This document shows positions 1 to 9,001 of a DNA stretch of 32,591 nt, piece after piece (the stretch's first letter is position 1; each line of letters begins with the position of its first letter). The notes under the pieces were generated by a model. It had not been told where the DNA came from. It worked only from the letters and a program-made list of their open reading frames with translations, and searched no databases. Location: the NCBI GenBank assembly GCA_018663035.1, contig JABJEX010000007.1, forward strand, positions 1 through 32,591. Reading direction: 5' to 3'. The DNA comes from Porticoccaceae bacterium. Lineage in GTDB: Bacteria; Pseudomonadota; Gammaproteobacteria; Pseudomonadales; Porticoccaceae. A program made the position numbers and the translations under genes.

Positions 1-1847
1 GCCAGCTTATGGCTGTGGTTAGCATCGAAGCGGGCCGCACCCTAGATGATGGTATTTCGGAGGTGCGCGAAGCCATCGACTTCTGTAGGTACTATGCATT
101 ACAGGCTAAGGAGCGAATTAACGGCCCACTCCATGGCCATGGCGTGTTTCTCTGTATCAGCCCCTGGAATTTCCCCCTGGCCATCTTTGTCGGCCAAATT
201 GCCGCCGCCCTAGCCGCAGGCAATACAGTTATCGCCAAACCCGCAGCCCAGGCTCCGGCTATTGCCGCCTGCGCTGTACGTCTCTTTCACGAGGCTGGCG
301 TGCCAACAGCTGCACTTCACCTGGTGCTGGGTAGTGGCTCGCAAATTGGTAAGCTGCTAATCCCCGACAGCAGAGTCGCAGGCATTGCCTTTACCGGCTC
401 CACCGACACAGCCCAAACCATCAACCAGCAGCTCGCCCAGCGTCCCGGCGGCCCAATTCCCTTTATCGCCGAAACCGGCGGCCAAAACTGCATGATTGTG
501 GACTCCACCGCCCTGCCCGAACAGGTCGTCGACGATGTGATTACCTCGGCATTTCTCAGTGCCGGCCAACGCTGTTCCGCCCTGCGTGTACTGTTTATTC
601 AGTCGGATATTGCCGACCATACCCTAGACATGCTCAGCGGCGCCATGGCTGCCATTCAGGCCGGCGACCCCAGACTATTGAGTAGCGATCTAGGCCCAGT
701 GATAGACCGCGGTGCCCAGCAAGAGCTGGAAACCCATATCCAGCGCATGCACAAAGAAGCTCGCCTAGTGGCCAAAGTTGAACTACCCGAGCAGTGCCAA
801 CAGGGTAGCTTTGTGGGCCCCCATGTGTTCGAACTGCAAAGCCTGGACCAACTGACCGAAGAAGTATTTGGCCCCATACTGCATGTGATTCGCTATAAAG
901 CCGAGCAGCTTCCAGAGGTCATCCAGCAGATCAACAACACAGGCTATGGCCTTACATTGGGCATCCACAGCCGTATCGAAGCCTTTGCCGAAACCGTGTA
1001 TCGCAACACCATTGCCGGCAACACCTATATCAACCGCAATATGGTCGGCGCCGTGGTGGGCGTAAACCCCTTTGGCGGTCGCGGCTTATCCGGCACAGGC
1101 CCCAAAGCCGGCGGCCCCAACTACCTATTGCGCTTCTCCACCTCAAAAGCACCAGTGGATAGCCATGAAGCCTATTCACCTGAGCTAGACCATAGCCCGC
1201 ACAACTCTAAGGCCGTCAGCACCGCCATGCAGGCCATGGCCAAATGGCAGGCCACCAGCATTGATAGCCGCCTATTAATTATTAAACAGTGCGCACCAGA
1301 GTTTGCCCCCATTATTGAGCCAATTGCCCGAGAAAAACTCGCCAACCCCATCCAGCTACCCGGCCCAACCGGCGAAGACAACAGGCTCTCCTTACTAGGC
1401 CGCGGCCCCATGCTATTAGCAGTCACCCAGGTCGACACCATTGAGGCTGCAGAAAAGCAGATTGCCAGCGCCCTGCTCTGCGGCTGCCCAGTCATTGTTG
1501 CCGCCGACCATAGGCACAGAACTGCCCTAGAGGCCATTCAGGCCAGCTATCAGAAAGCAGCACTGCCCAGCGGGCTATTGCAACTGGAGCCACTGCAAAG
1601 CCTCGCCGGCATAGTTAAAGATAACGGCATTGAAGGAATGATGGCCAACAGCTTAAATAAAGACAGCAGCCAGATCAGGCAGCTAATGGCCCAGAGAACC
1701 GGAAGCATTATTCCGCTTATTGAATGGCCCGAAAACGACCGCGATTTTAACTATCACTGGTTGTTTTGGTTTTTAAGTGAGCGCACCAGAACAGAAAATC
1801 TGGTGGCTAGAGGGGGGAATACCCAGTTGTTTAATTTGGCGGAGTAG
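1..1847 (+). CDS. putA: PutA, C-terminal part (P5C dehydrogenase), 5' partial
   Basis: This is the 3' part of bifunctional proline dehydrogenase / delta-1-pyrroline-5-carboxylate dehydrogenase. The visible part oxidises glutamate semialdehyde to glutamate with NAD+ in proline catabolism. The open frame runs to the left edge, and the first ATG (base 9) sits inside the conserved PutA segment that continues as EVREAIDFCRYYA, so the real start lies outside the window. Numbered from that Met, the aldehyde dehydrogenase hallmarks are SPWNFP (51-56), FTGST (128-132), the general base Glu155 in ETGGQN, and the catalytic Cys189 in GQRCSALR. NPFGGRGLSGTGPKAGGP closes the catalytic domain near residue 370. 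About 220 more residues follow, matching the extra C-terminal domain of long-form PutA proteins. The proline dehydrogenase domain is not in the window. The aldehyde dehydrogenase half is certain; full-length PutA follows from that segment and the C-terminal extension. Confidence 0.93.
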   Translation, partial: QLMAVVSIEAGRTLDDGISEVREAIDFCRYYALQAKERINGPLHGHGVFLCISPWNFPLAIFVGQIAAALAAGNTVIAKPAAQAPAIAACAVRLFHEAGVPTAALHLVLGSGSQIGKLLIPDSRVAGIAFTGSTDTAQTINQQLAQRPGGPIPFIAETGGQNCMIVDSTALPEQVVDDVITSAFLSAGQRCSALRVLFIQSDIADHTLDMLSGAMAAIQAGDPRLLSSDLGPVIDRGAQQELETHIQRMHKEARLVAKVELPEQCQQGSFVGPHVFELQSLDQLTEEVFGPILHVIRYKAEQLPEVIQQINNTGYGLTLGIHSRIEAFAETVYRNTIAGNTYINRNMVGAVVGVNPFGGRGLSGTGPKAGGPNYLLRFSTSKAPVDSHEAYSPELDHSPHNSKAVSTAMQAMAKWQATSIDSRLLIIKQCAPEFAPIIEPIAREKLANPIQLPGPTGEDNRLSLLGRGPMLLAVTQVDTIEAAEKQIASALLCGCPVIVAADHRHRTALEAIQASYQKAALPSGLLQLEPLQSLAGIVKDNGIEGMMANSLNKDSSQIRQLMAQRTGSIIPLIEWPENDRDFNYHWLFWFLSERTRTENLVARGGNTQLFNLAE

Positions 1848-1975
1848 CTGACCACCACTCCGCTTCCACCCATTATGTCATCCTAAACAAAGCGAAGAAT
1901 CTCAGCTCGCCCCAATAGATTTAAATGTAACTACAAATAAACCTGCCATAACCCGTATATAGAGTCTTTGCAGAT

Positions 1976-2011
1976 AAAAAAGAGTCCCCATGAACAATGC
2001 CTTTGCTGGGG
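1976..2011 (-). terminator. Possible weak terminator after recQ
   Basis: On the minus strand, just after the recQ stop, CCCCA (2011-2007) can pair with TGGGG (1990-1986) across a 16-nt loop. A run of six T follows a few bases later (1981-1976). The stem is short and the loop long, so this is a weak candidate. Confidence 0.3.
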
Positions 2012-2026
2012 TGACGGGGTTAAGCC

Positions 2027-3841
2027 TTAACTTGCCTCGGCATAACGGCGAAGGATATCCAAAAAGTCGCCGCCGTATTTTTCCAACTTGCTATCCCCTA
2101 CGCCGCCAATACGCAGCATCTCACTTGGTGAGGTGGGCATGGTATCTAGCATTTCTTTTAATGTGGCGTCGTGGAAAATCACATAGGGCGGTACATTATG
2201 TTCTTCAGCCAGAAATTTGCGGCACTCTCGCAGTTCATCCCATAGCTCTTGGTCTTCGGGCAGTATCTGGGCTTTTCTGGCGGATTTTGAACCTGCTTTT
2301 TTCGCAGTTGGGGCTTTAATTTCTTCGACGCGCAAAAACAATGATTGCTCGCCTTTAAGTATCGGCCTGCATAGGTCTGTCAATTGCAAGGCGCTGTAGC
2401 CCTCTATATCCACCCGCAGCAGGCCGCGCACCACTAGTTGGCGGATAAGCGAGCGCCACTGGGCTTCGTGAATATTTTTGCCTAGACCAAAGGTACTCTG
2501 TTGCTGGTGGCCGTGCTGCACGACCTTGTCGGTCTCTTTGCCCTGTAATACATCCATCACATGCATGGCACCAAAGCGCTGGCCAGTGCGATACACACAG
2601 GAGAGCAGCTTTTGGGCGGCTTCGGTGGCGTCCCAGGTCTGTGGGGGTATCTGGCAGTTGTCGCAGTTGCCACACTGGTCTGACGCTTCGTCGGCGAAAT
2701 AGTTGAGCAGCACTTTGCGGCGGCAGCTGGTGACTTCGCAGAGCCCCAGCATGGCGTCGAGCTTGTGTCGCTCGACGCGCTTAAATTGTTCGGAGCCATC
2801 TGATTCTTGCGCCATCTGTTGCAGGCGGACTACATCTTGCAGGCCGTAGACCATCCAGGCATCTGCGGGCTGACCATCGCGGCCGGCGCGGCCGGTTTCC
2901 TGATAATAAGCTTCTATGCTTTTGGGTAGGTCAAGATGAGCCACAAAGCGCACATCAGGCTTATCTATGCCCATGCCAAAGGCTATGGTGGCGACAATAA
3001 TAATGCCGTCGTCCCGCAGAAAGCGTTTCTGGTGGGTCTGCCTTAGCTGGGCCGGCAGCCCGGCATGGTAGGGCAAGGCGGTAAAGCCCTGCTGGGTGAG
3101 CCAGTTAGCGGTGTCTTCGACCTTTTTGCGGGACAGGCAGTAGACTATGCCGGCCTCGTTTTGGCGCTGTTTTAAAAAGTCTAATAGCTGTTTTTTGGCG
3201 GTGGTTTTGTTGGCGATGGCGTAGCGAATATTGGGCCGGTCAAATCCGCTAACGAAGGCGCGGGCATCGGTGAGGGACAGGCGCTCAGCAATCTCTTTGC
3301 GGGTGCGCACATCGGCAGTGGCGGTTAGAGCTATGCGCGGAATATTGGGAAAGCGCTCCTGCAGCAGGCTGAGGGACAGATAGTCCGCGCGAAAGTCATG
3401 GCCCCATTGGGATACACAGTGGGCTTCGTCAATGGCAAACAGTGCAAGTTTGCAGTTTGCCAGTAGCTCTTGGGTATAGGGCTGTATCAGTCGCTCTGGG
3501 GCTATATACAGCAGGTCTAGCTGCCCTGCCCTAAGCTGTTGTTCGATAGTATTTTGCTCGCTGTGGCTTAGGCTGGAGTTTAAAAACGCTGCCTTGACCC
3601 CAAGCTGCTGCATGGCGTCGACCTGATCCTGCATCAGGGCGATTAATGGCGAAATAATCACCCCGACGCCATCGCGAACTAGTGAGGGAATTTGATAGCA
3701 AAGAGATTTACCGCCACCGGTGGGCATTAGTACCAGCGCGTTATTGCCGGCGCTGACAGTCTCGATAATCTCAGCCTGGTGACCGCGAAAGCTATCGTAG
3801 CCATAAAGGCTATTTAAAATCTCTAATGCTTTATGCGACAT
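2027..3841 (-). CDS. recQ: ATP-dependent DNA helicase RecQ
   Basis: This is a 3'-5' superfamily 2 DNA helicase of recombinational repair (RecF pathway). At 604 aa it has the usual bacterial length. The helicase core shows Walker A MPTGGGKS (39-46), the DEAH box (138-141) followed by [10 protein letters not shown] typical of RecQ, and LTATAD (motif III). The second RecA-like lobe has GRAGRDGQ (motif VI). The RQC zinc site follows as CEVTSCRR with the later cysteines of CGNCDNC. The last ~80 residues form the HRDC domain (from [15 protein letters not shown] to the end). The ATG start is followed directly by the RecQ N-terminus ([18 protein letters not shown]). It is the last gene of the minus-strand run from fadD and lies 36 bp after the PPOX-like gene. 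Confidence 0.97.
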   Translation of the reverse strand: MSHKALEILNSLYGYDSFRGHQAEIIETVSAGNNALVLMPTGGGKSLCYQIPSLVRDGVGVIISPLIALMQDQVDAMQQLGVKAAFLNSSLSHSEQNTIEQQLRAGQLDLLYIAPERLIQPYTQELLANCKLALFAIDEAHCVSQWGHDFRADYLSLSLLQERFPNIPRIALTATADVRTRKEIAERLSLTDARAFVSGFDRPNIRYAIANKTTAKKQLLDFLKQRQNEAGIVYCLSRKKVEDTANWLTQQGFTALPYHAGLPAQLRQTHQKRFLRDDGIIIVATIAFGMGIDKPDVRFVAHLDLPKSIEAYYQETGRAGRDGQPADAWMVYGLQDVVRLQQMAQESDGSEQFKRVERHKLDAMLGLCEVTSCRRKVLLNYFADEASDQCGNCDNCQIPPQTWDATEAAQKLLSCVYRTGQRFGAMHVMDVLQGKETDKVVQHGHQQQSTFGLGKNIHEAQWRSLIRQLVVRGLLRVDIEGYSALQLTDLCRPILKGEQSLFLRVEEIKAPTAKKAGSKSARKAQILPEDQELWDELRECRKFLAEEHNVPPYVIFHDATLKEMLDTMPTSPSEMLRIGGVGDSKLEKYGGDFLDILRRYAEAS

Positions 3842-3877
3842 GTTGTTCCGACTATTAATATTGAAGCGAGAAAGATT

Positions 3878-4375
3878 TTACAGCTGCCACTCGGTACGGC
3901 CTGCGAAGCTGTCACCATTATTGGAGAAACGCACAAAGGATGGGGTGACGCAGTAGAAGTGGCTGCGGCCGAAGGCGGCGCCGATTAGCTCTTCCTGTTT
4001 GGTCTGGGGGCTGTCTATTAGGCCTTGGATTTCTGGATAGCGGGCAAAGTAGGCGGTGGCGACTGCTGCCCTCTCCTCTTCAGCAACCTGCTTTATTGTG
4101 CCGTGAATCTGAGCGCCACGAATAGACTGCCAGTTGCCATCGTAGTCGGAGTAGACAGAGACGGCGGCGGCGCCATCGATTGGCAAGCTTTTGATATGGC
4201 GACTGTTGGCAGAGGAGAGAAAGTACAGAGCAAAGGGCTCGGCACTAATATCTGCCACAAAGAGTACCGGCGCTGACCAGGCCCCACAGGCATCGGCTGT
4301 AGCTATGGTAAGTACAGATTCCTTTTGTAGAAACTGGTGCAGCTGAGAAAAATCAGCGGTTGAGAGTTCAGACAT
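3878..4375 (-). CDS. PPOX-like FMN-binding split-barrel protein (YhbP-like)
   Basis: This 165-aa protein resembles the pyridoxamine 5'-phosphate oxidase-like split-barrel family, with YhbP/UPF0306 the closest remembered relative. The fold shows as alternating short strands: LTIATADACGAWSAPVLF (20-37), the FALYFLSSANSRHIKSL segment typical of the flavin-contacting region, and VSVYSDYDGNWQSIRGAQIHG. The C-terminal FYCVTPSFVRFSNN segment also fits. Members bind FMN or heme and many lack a known substrate, so no reaction is assigned. Its ATG overlaps the ubiX stop by 8 nt (ATGTCTGA), which suggests translational coupling. UbiX uses FMN to make prenylated FMN, so two flavin-linked proteins are produced together; any functional link is inference. 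Confidence 0.8.
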   Translation of the reverse strand: MSELSTADFSQLHQFLQKESVLTIATADACGAWSAPVLFVADISAEPFALYFLSSANSRHIKSLPIDGAAAVSVYSDYDGNWQSIRGAQIHGTIKQVAEEERAAVATAYFARYPEIQGLIDSPQTKQEELIGAAFGRSHFYCVTPSFVRFSNNGDSFAGRTEWQL

Positions 4376-4931
4376 TGCCCTGCCAGCGTTTTAGACTGTC
4401 GGACTCTATATCAAACAGGTCCAATACTCGGGCCACCGAATGATTGATAATGTCGTCCAGAGTTTTGGGCTCTGTGTAGAACGCCGGTGATGGCGGGCAG
4501 AGTATGGCGCCGATCTGACTGGCTTTAAGCATCAGCTCACAGTGCCCGGTGTGCAGCGGTGACTCTCGTGGCACAATTACCAGTTTACGGCGCTCTTTAA
4601 GCACCACATCGGCGGCGCGCACAATCAGGTTATCTGCATAGGAGTTGGCTACGCCGGAGAGGGTTTTCATCGAGCAGGGCACGATCACCATGCCAGCTGT
4701 TTTAAAGGAGCCGCTGGCAATGCTGGCGCCGATATTTTTATTATTGTGTACCACATCGGCGAGCGCCTCGACATCTTCTACTTTCCAGTCGGTCTCTATG
4801 CCTATATTCATGCGCGCTGCGCCACTGAGTATAAGGTGCGTCTCTATGCCCTCGCAGGCTGCGAGCATCTCGAGCATTCTTATGCCGTAGATAACGCCGC
4901 TGGATCCGGAAATGCCGATAATAAGTCGCAT
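4368..4931 (-). CDS. ubiX: Flavin prenyltransferase UbiX
   Basis: UbiX joins a dimethylallyl group to FMN, making the prenylated flavin cofactor of UbiD-type decarboxylases used in ubiquinone synthesis. The 187-aa protein starts with the family signature MRLIIGISGSSGVIYG. It also carries GSFKTAGMVIVPCSMKTL and RRKLVIVPRESPLHTGH, both strongly conserved in UbiX. I chose the ATG at 4931 over an upstream in-frame TTG (4964) because family members begin at this point and an AGAGAG stretch lies just upstream. It follows fadD by about 40 bp and overlaps the PPOX-like gene by 8 nt, so the three are probably cotranscribed. No ubiD is in the window. Confidence 0.95.
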   Translation of the reverse strand: MRLIIGISGSSGVIYGIRMLEMLAACEGIETHLILSGAARMNIGIETDWKVEDVEALADVVHNNKNIGASIASGSFKTAGMVIVPCSMKTLSGVANSYADNLIVRAADVVLKERRKLVIVPRESPLHTGHCELMLKASQIGAILCPPSPAFYTEPKTLDDIINHSVARVLDLFDIESDSLKRWQGNV

Positions 4932-4972
4932 AGTTACTCTCTGTTTACCGACGGAGTAGCCCAAGTGCCCCT

Positions 4973-6649
4973 TTAGGCGACTTTGGCTTGCTCCTCAGCT
5001 TTTAAATCTTTTCGCAACACCTTGCCGACATTGGTCATAGGCAGCTCGTCGCGGAATTCTACAAACTTGGGCACCTTGTAGCCGGCCATCTGCGCTTTGC
5101 AGTAGTCAATCACCTGCTCGGCGGTCAGTTTTGGATTGGTGCGCACTACAAACATTTTAACTACCTCACCGGCCTTGTCATCTGCAACACCAATGGCAGC
5201 GCACTGCGCCACATCAGGGTGTAGTGTCAATGCCTGCTCTAACTCATTGGGATAGACATTAAAGCCAGAGACAATAATCATGTCCTTCAGGCGATCGACA
5301 ATCTTAATATAGCCGTCTTCGTCAACGCTGACTATGTCGCCGGTATGGAGCCAACCATCGACCAGCACCTCAGATGTCTGCTCTGGACGCTGCCAGTAGC
5401 CCTCCATCACCTGGCGACCGCGCACACAGAGCTCGCCTATGCCACCGACTTCCTGTTCTACGCCCTCTTCGTTAACCACTTTGATCTGGGTACCCGCAAT
5501 CGGGATGCCCGCATAACCAATCTTTTCAAAACCCGAGGGATTCATTGAGATCACTGGTGATGACTCGGTCATACCATAGCCTTCACTGACCACGCAGCCT
5601 GTTGCCTTTTGCCAGTCATTGGCGACGGAGTCCATCAGTGCCATGCCCCCAGAGAGGGTCATACGCAGGCGGGAGAAATCCAGTTTAAGGAAGTCTTTGT
5701 TTTGCAGTAGCCCAACGAACAGAGAGTTGAGCCCAACAAAGATTTCAAACTTAAAGTTCTTAATGGCGCGCACAAAGCCTGGCAGGTCGCGAGGATTTGG
5801 AATCAGTACCGCATGGCCACGAGTGGCAGGCATTAGCCCCATACAGAGTGAATAGGCATAGATATGATAGATCGGTAACGGCGCAATGGTGGTGCAGTAT
5901 TTAATTGGCTCGTCCACCACGGTCAGCACATCCAACGACTGAGCAATATTGGACATTATGCTGCCCTGGGTAAGCATCACACCTTTGGATGCTCCCGTGG
6001 TACCACCAGTGTACTGAAGCGCACAAACATCATCTAGGCTTGCTCTGTGGCCACTGTAATTACTGCCGGCCGAAAGTAGCTCTGAAAATGGAATCCAGTC
6101 ACCCTTGGGCAAGGGAGGACGCTTGCCAGTGAGCTTCATCAGACCAGCCAGTACAGCTCTCTTGGGCTGAGGCAGCAGGTCTATAGGTCTGGTGACAACC
6201 ACGTGCTCAATAGCTGTTTGCGGCAGTGCCTCAGTTAGGGTGTCATAGAATTGGTCCAGCACAACCACTGCTTTTACATTGGCATCGGTAAACTGATGCA
6301 CTAGCTCACGCACGGTATACATGGGGTTGGTATTTACAATAATCAGCCCGAGTTTCCAAGCGGCAACCACCACTATTGGGTACTGAATAAGATTGGGCAG
6401 CTGAATGGCGATGCGATCACCAGCTTGCAATTTGAGCCGGCGCTGAAAATAACTGGCCACTCGTCGCGACAGCTGGTCAACTTCGGCGTAACTAAGGGTC
6501 TGCCCAAGACAGGTAAAGGCTGGCCTGTCTCTGCTATCTGCCACCGCCATGTTCCAAAGTTCAAGCAGTGAATCTGCCGGCAGTGGTGGCTGCTTATCTG
6601 AAAGCCCGACTCGCTTTTGCGCCTGGTCTACTGCATCTTGAACCAACAT
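4973..6649 (-). CDS. fadD: Long-chain fatty acid--CoA ligase (FadD-type)
   Basis: This AMP-forming acyl-CoA synthetase activates fatty acids to acyl-CoA for beta-oxidation or lipid synthesis, acting at the inner face of the cytoplasmic membrane. At 558 aa it matches FadD length. The ATP/AMP signature is YTGGTTGASKG (213-223). Further on are GYGMTESSPV (motif A5), DGWLHTGDIVSVDEDGYIKIVDR (A7-A8) and VSGFNVYPNELE. The C-terminal GKVLRKDLK carries the acyl-adenylation lysine. The N-terminal NTNPMYTVRELVHQFTD stretch is typical of the FadD branch. The ATG at 6649 gives a normal N-terminus. It heads the fadD-ubiX-PPOX-recQ run, with an 88-bp gap to the VWA gene upstream where a promoter could sit, although I see no convincing one. 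Confidence 0.93.
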   Translation of the reverse strand: MLVQDAVDQAQKRVGLSDKQPPLPADSLLELWNMAVADSRDRPAFTCLGQTLSYAEVDQLSRRVASYFQRRLKLQAGDRIAIQLPNLIQYPIVVVAAWKLGLIIVNTNPMYTVRELVHQFTDANVKAVVVLDQFYDTLTEALPQTAIEHVVVTRPIDLLPQPKRAVLAGLMKLTGKRPPLPKGDWIPFSELLSAGSNYSGHRASLDDVCALQYTGGTTGASKGVMLTQGSIMSNIAQSLDVLTVVDEPIKYCTTIAPLPIYHIYAYSLCMGLMPATRGHAVLIPNPRDLPGFVRAIKNFKFEIFVGLNSLFVGLLQNKDFLKLDFSRLRMTLSGGMALMDSVANDWQKATGCVVSEGYGMTESSPVISMNPSGFEKIGYAGIPIAGTQIKVVNEEGVEQEVGGIGELCVRGRQVMEGYWQRPEQTSEVLVDGWLHTGDIVSVDEDGYIKIVDRLKDMIIVSGFNVYPNELEQALTLHPDVAQCAAIGVADDKAGEVVKMFVVRTNPKLTAEQVIDYCKAQMAGYKVPKFVEFRDELPMTNVGKVLRKDLKAEEQAKVA

Positions 6650-6737
6650 AGTTTGCTACCCATCTTTTGTTTTTATGATTTGAAAGAGTTTTAGACCACT
6701 GAGGATTTTGAGAGCTTTGGCAGGCGCCTGCTGCATA

Positions 6738-7913
6738 CTAGCGCGATAACACCTGCATGCCTTTCTCGAGACCGCTCAGGGTCATGGGGTACATCTTATC
6801 CTCAACGAGCTCTTTTATCATGGTAATTGAGGGTGTGTACTCCCAGTATTTTTCCTGAACCGGATTGATCCAGATCAGTTTCTCGTAGGTCTCGGCCATG
6901 CGTTGCATCCAGACTGCGCCTGACTCTTCGTTGTGATACTCGACGCTACCACCGGGGCTGGTGACTTCGTAGGGTGCCATGGAAGCATCCCCAACATAGA
7001 TCACTTTGTAGTCTGAAGAATACTTGTGCATCAGATCAAAGGTCGATATCTGCTCTTCTCGACGGCGATGATTATCTTTCCAAACATAGTCGTACATGCA
7101 GTTGTGAAAGTAGAAGTATTCAAGATGTTTGAATTCTGTTTTTGCCGCAGAGAACAGCTCTTCACAGAGCCTTACATAGGGGTCCATGGAACCACCAACG
7201 TCAAAAAAGATCAGCACCTTGACGGCGTTGTGGCGCTCTGGAACCATCTTCAGATCTAAAAAACCTGCATTGCGAGCTGTGCTGCGGATAGTGTCATCGA
7301 GGTCAAGCTGGTCTGCTGCGCCCTCTCGGGCAAACTTGCGCAGGCGTCGCAGTGCTACCTTAATGTTGCGGGTGCCAATCTCTACGGAGTCATCTAGGTC
7401 CTGATACTGACGCTCATCCCATACCTTCACCGCAGTGCCCTTACCACCGGGACCACCAATACGGATACCCTCGGGATTGAAGCCCCCATGACCAAAGGGT
7501 GAGGTGCCATTGGTACCTACCCATTTATTGCCGCCCTCGTGGCGCTCTTTTTGTTCTTCGAGGCGCTTTTTAAACTCTTCGATAAGCTTTTCTAAGCCAC
7601 CGAGGCTTTCTATTTTAGCTTTTTCTTCTTCCGTAAAGTGCTTTTCAAACTCTTGCCGCAACCAGTCCTCTGGAATCAGCGCCTCAATAATGCCATCGAC
7701 ATTTTCGAGATTTTTAAAGTAGGCACCAAAGGCTTTGTCAAAACGGTCGTAGTACTTTTCATCCTTGACCATAATGGTGCGCGCCAAAAGATAAAAGTCA
7801 TCGATAGAACCAAAGGCAAGTCGTTTCTCCATAGCCTCCAGAAGCACCAGTAGCTCCTTGACGGAGACTGGAACCTTGGCTCTTTTAAGCGTGTAGAGAA
7901 AGTTAATTAGCAT
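6738..7913 (-). CDS. VWA domain protein, CoxE-like, partner of MoxR
   Basis: This 391-aa protein resembles the CoxE-like von Willebrand factor A family that is normally encoded next to a MoxR AAA+ ATPase. The N-terminal half is helical and highly charged, with a likely coiled coil around 95-125 (EEEKAKIESLGGLEKLIEEF). A Gly-rich linker follows (135-160). The VWA domain begins near 230, with the metal-site motif FFDVGGSM at 237-243. The usual DxSxS reads D238-V-G240-G-S242, so the first serine is glycine. From memory this substitution is common in the family. The gene lies 12 bp after the MoxR gene. MoxR/VWA pairs are known as chaperone-like systems for assembling or activating protein complexes; the client here is unknown. 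There is no signal peptide or membrane segment, so it should be cytoplasmic. Confidence 0.88.
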   Translation of the reverse strand: MLINFLYTLKRAKVPVSVKELLVLLEAMEKRLAFGSIDDFYLLARTIMVKDEKYYDRFDKAFGAYFKNLENVDGIIEALIPEDWLRQEFEKHFTEEEKAKIESLGGLEKLIEEFKKRLEEQKERHEGGNKWVGTNGTSPFGHGGFNPEGIRIGGPGGKGTAVKVWDERQYQDLDDSVEIGTRNIKVALRRLRKFAREGAADQLDLDDTIRSTARNAGFLDLKMVPERHNAVKVLIFFDVGGSMDPYVRLCEELFSAAKTEFKHLEYFYFHNCMYDYVWKDNHRRREEQISTFDLMHKYSSDYKVIYVGDASMAPYEVTSPGGSVEYHNEESGAVWMQRMAETYEKLIWINPVQEKYWEYTPSITMIKELVEDKMYPMTLSGLEKGMQVLSR

Positions 7914-7925
7914 GGCGGCAACTTT

Positions 7926-8771
7926 TTACTGTGCTGCGCGACGGGTCATAAAGGCCAATCGTTCTAGTAAGTGAACGTCCTGCTCGTTCTTTAACAGCGC
8001 ACCATACAGCGGGGGAATTGCTTTAGTGGGATCGCGATTAGTCAGAATGTCTTCGGGAATATCGTCCGACATAACCAACTTTAACCAGTCAACCAGCTCT
8101 GAGGTTGATGGCTTTTTCTTTAGGCCTGGTATTTTGCGCACATCAAAGAAAATATCCAGAGCTTCATCCACCAGAGTCTTCTTAATTTTGGGGAAGTGCA
8201 CATCGACAATACGCTGCATGGTCATGCGGTCTGGGAAGTTAATAAAGTGGAAGAAACAGCGGCGCAAAAATGCGTCTGGCAGCTCTTTCTCATTGTTACT
8301 GGTAATAATCACAATCGGACGCTGCACTGCCTTAATGGTCTCGCCAGTCTCGTAGACGTGGAATTCCATCTTATCCAGTTCAAGCAACAGGTCGTTGGGG
8401 AATTCAATATCGGCTTTATCGATCTCGTCGATCAGCAGGACAACCTGCTCATCGGCTGTGAAAGCTTCCCAGAGCTTACCTTTGTCGATGTAGTTAGCAA
8501 TGTCATGTACCTTGTCACTGCCGAGCTGAGAATCGCGCAGACGGGACACTGCATCGTATTCGTAGAGCCCCTGCTGAGCTTTGGTGGTGGATTTGATATG
8601 CCAGCACAGCAATGGTTTGCCGAGAGCCTTGGCGACCTCTTCCGCGAGCATTGTTTTACCTGTTCCCGGCTCGCCTTTGATCAGCAGCGGGCGCTGAAGT
8701 GTGACCGCAGCGTTTACCGCCATCTGCAGCTCGTCGGTGGCTACATAGTTATCTGTTCCAGTAAATTTCAT
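7926..8771 (-). CDS. MoxR family AAA+ ATPase
   Basis: This 281-aa AAA+ ATPase of the MoxR class shows Walker A GEPGTGKT (33-40), Walker B LLIDEIDKAD (Asp115, Glu116), sensor 1 in PIVIITSNNEKELPDA, and the arginine finger region AFLRRCFFHF. The family is thought to remodel or mature protein complexes together with VWA partners, and the next gene is such a partner. An upstream in-frame GTG (8786) would add five residues. I prefer the ATG at 8771 because relatives start with M-[KR]-F-x-GT and the GTG has no Shine-Dalgarno sequence. The divergent small-peptide transcript begins about 100 bp away, so the two promoters share one intergenic region. Confidence 0.92.
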   Translation of the reverse strand: MKFTGTDNYVATDELQMAVNAAVTLQRPLLIKGEPGTGKTMLAEEVAKALGKPLLCWHIKSTTKAQQGLYEYDAVSRLRDSQLGSDKVHDIANYIDKGKLWEAFTADEQVVLLIDEIDKADIEFPNDLLLELDKMEFHVYETGETIKAVQRPIVIITSNNEKELPDAFLRRCFFHFINFPDRMTMQRIVDVHFPKIKKTLVDEALDIFFDVRKIPGLKKKPSTSELVDWLKLVMSDDIPEDILTNRDPTKAIPPLYGALLKNEQDVHLLERLAFMTRRAAQ

Positions 8772-8818
8772 ATCTTCTGAATCCACATCATTGGGTTAGT
8801 CTTTGCGTTTAGCCCAGC

Positions 8819-8848
8819 ATAATAATCTAAACCGCACTATTTTTTGAA
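8819..8848 (-). promoter_or_regulatory. Possible sigma-70 promoter for the moxR-VWA pair
   Basis: Reading the minus strand, TTCAAA (8848-8843) is separated by 18 bp from TATTAT (8824-8819), 48 bp ahead of the MoxR start. The -35 match is poor. The element overlaps the plus-strand TGAATC box of the divergent ECF-type element, so the two promoters could compete if both are real. Confidence 0.25.
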
Positions 8849-8874
8849 TCTAAATCACTTCTAGACCGCGTCAT
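8840..8874 (+). promoter_or_regulatory. ECF-type promoter, copy 1 (small peptide gene)
   Basis: TTTTTTGAATCTAAATC (8840-8856) is followed after 12 bases by CGTCAT (8869-8874). The TGAATC and CGTC boxes are exactly 18 bp apart. The same two boxes at the same spacing occur at 9262-9296 ahead of the operon that encodes an ECF sigma factor. ECF sigma factors recognise paired short boxes of this layout, often with CGTC in the -10, and usually activate their own promoter. Assigning this element to that sigma factor is inference. A transcript would start near 8880 and have a leader of about 120 nt. Confidence 0.6.
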
Positions 8875-9001
8875 AATTATGAAAATTGGTAAAAAGTATG
8901 ACCGCGGAGTACTTACCGGATTTTCGCTGTCATAGAAAATAGATTATGCGGACATGCATGATCTTGATTTTTAAAGTCCCTCAGAGGACATGGAGAAAGT
9001 A

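Noticed and set aside
1839-1863. 7-bp hairpin (GCGGAGT/ACTCCGC) over the putA stop, considered as a terminator
   Set aside because: The loop is 11 nt and no T run follows on the plus strand; too weak to call.
1990-2319. Plus-strand 109-codon open frame over the end of recQ
   Set aside because: It overlaps the conserved HRDC domain of recQ on the other strand and has no family likeness.
8196-8780. Long plus-strand open frame (194 codons) opposite the MoxR gene
   Set aside because: It mirrors a strongly conserved ATPase, has no recognisable domain and no good ribosome binding site; it is a shadow of the real frame.
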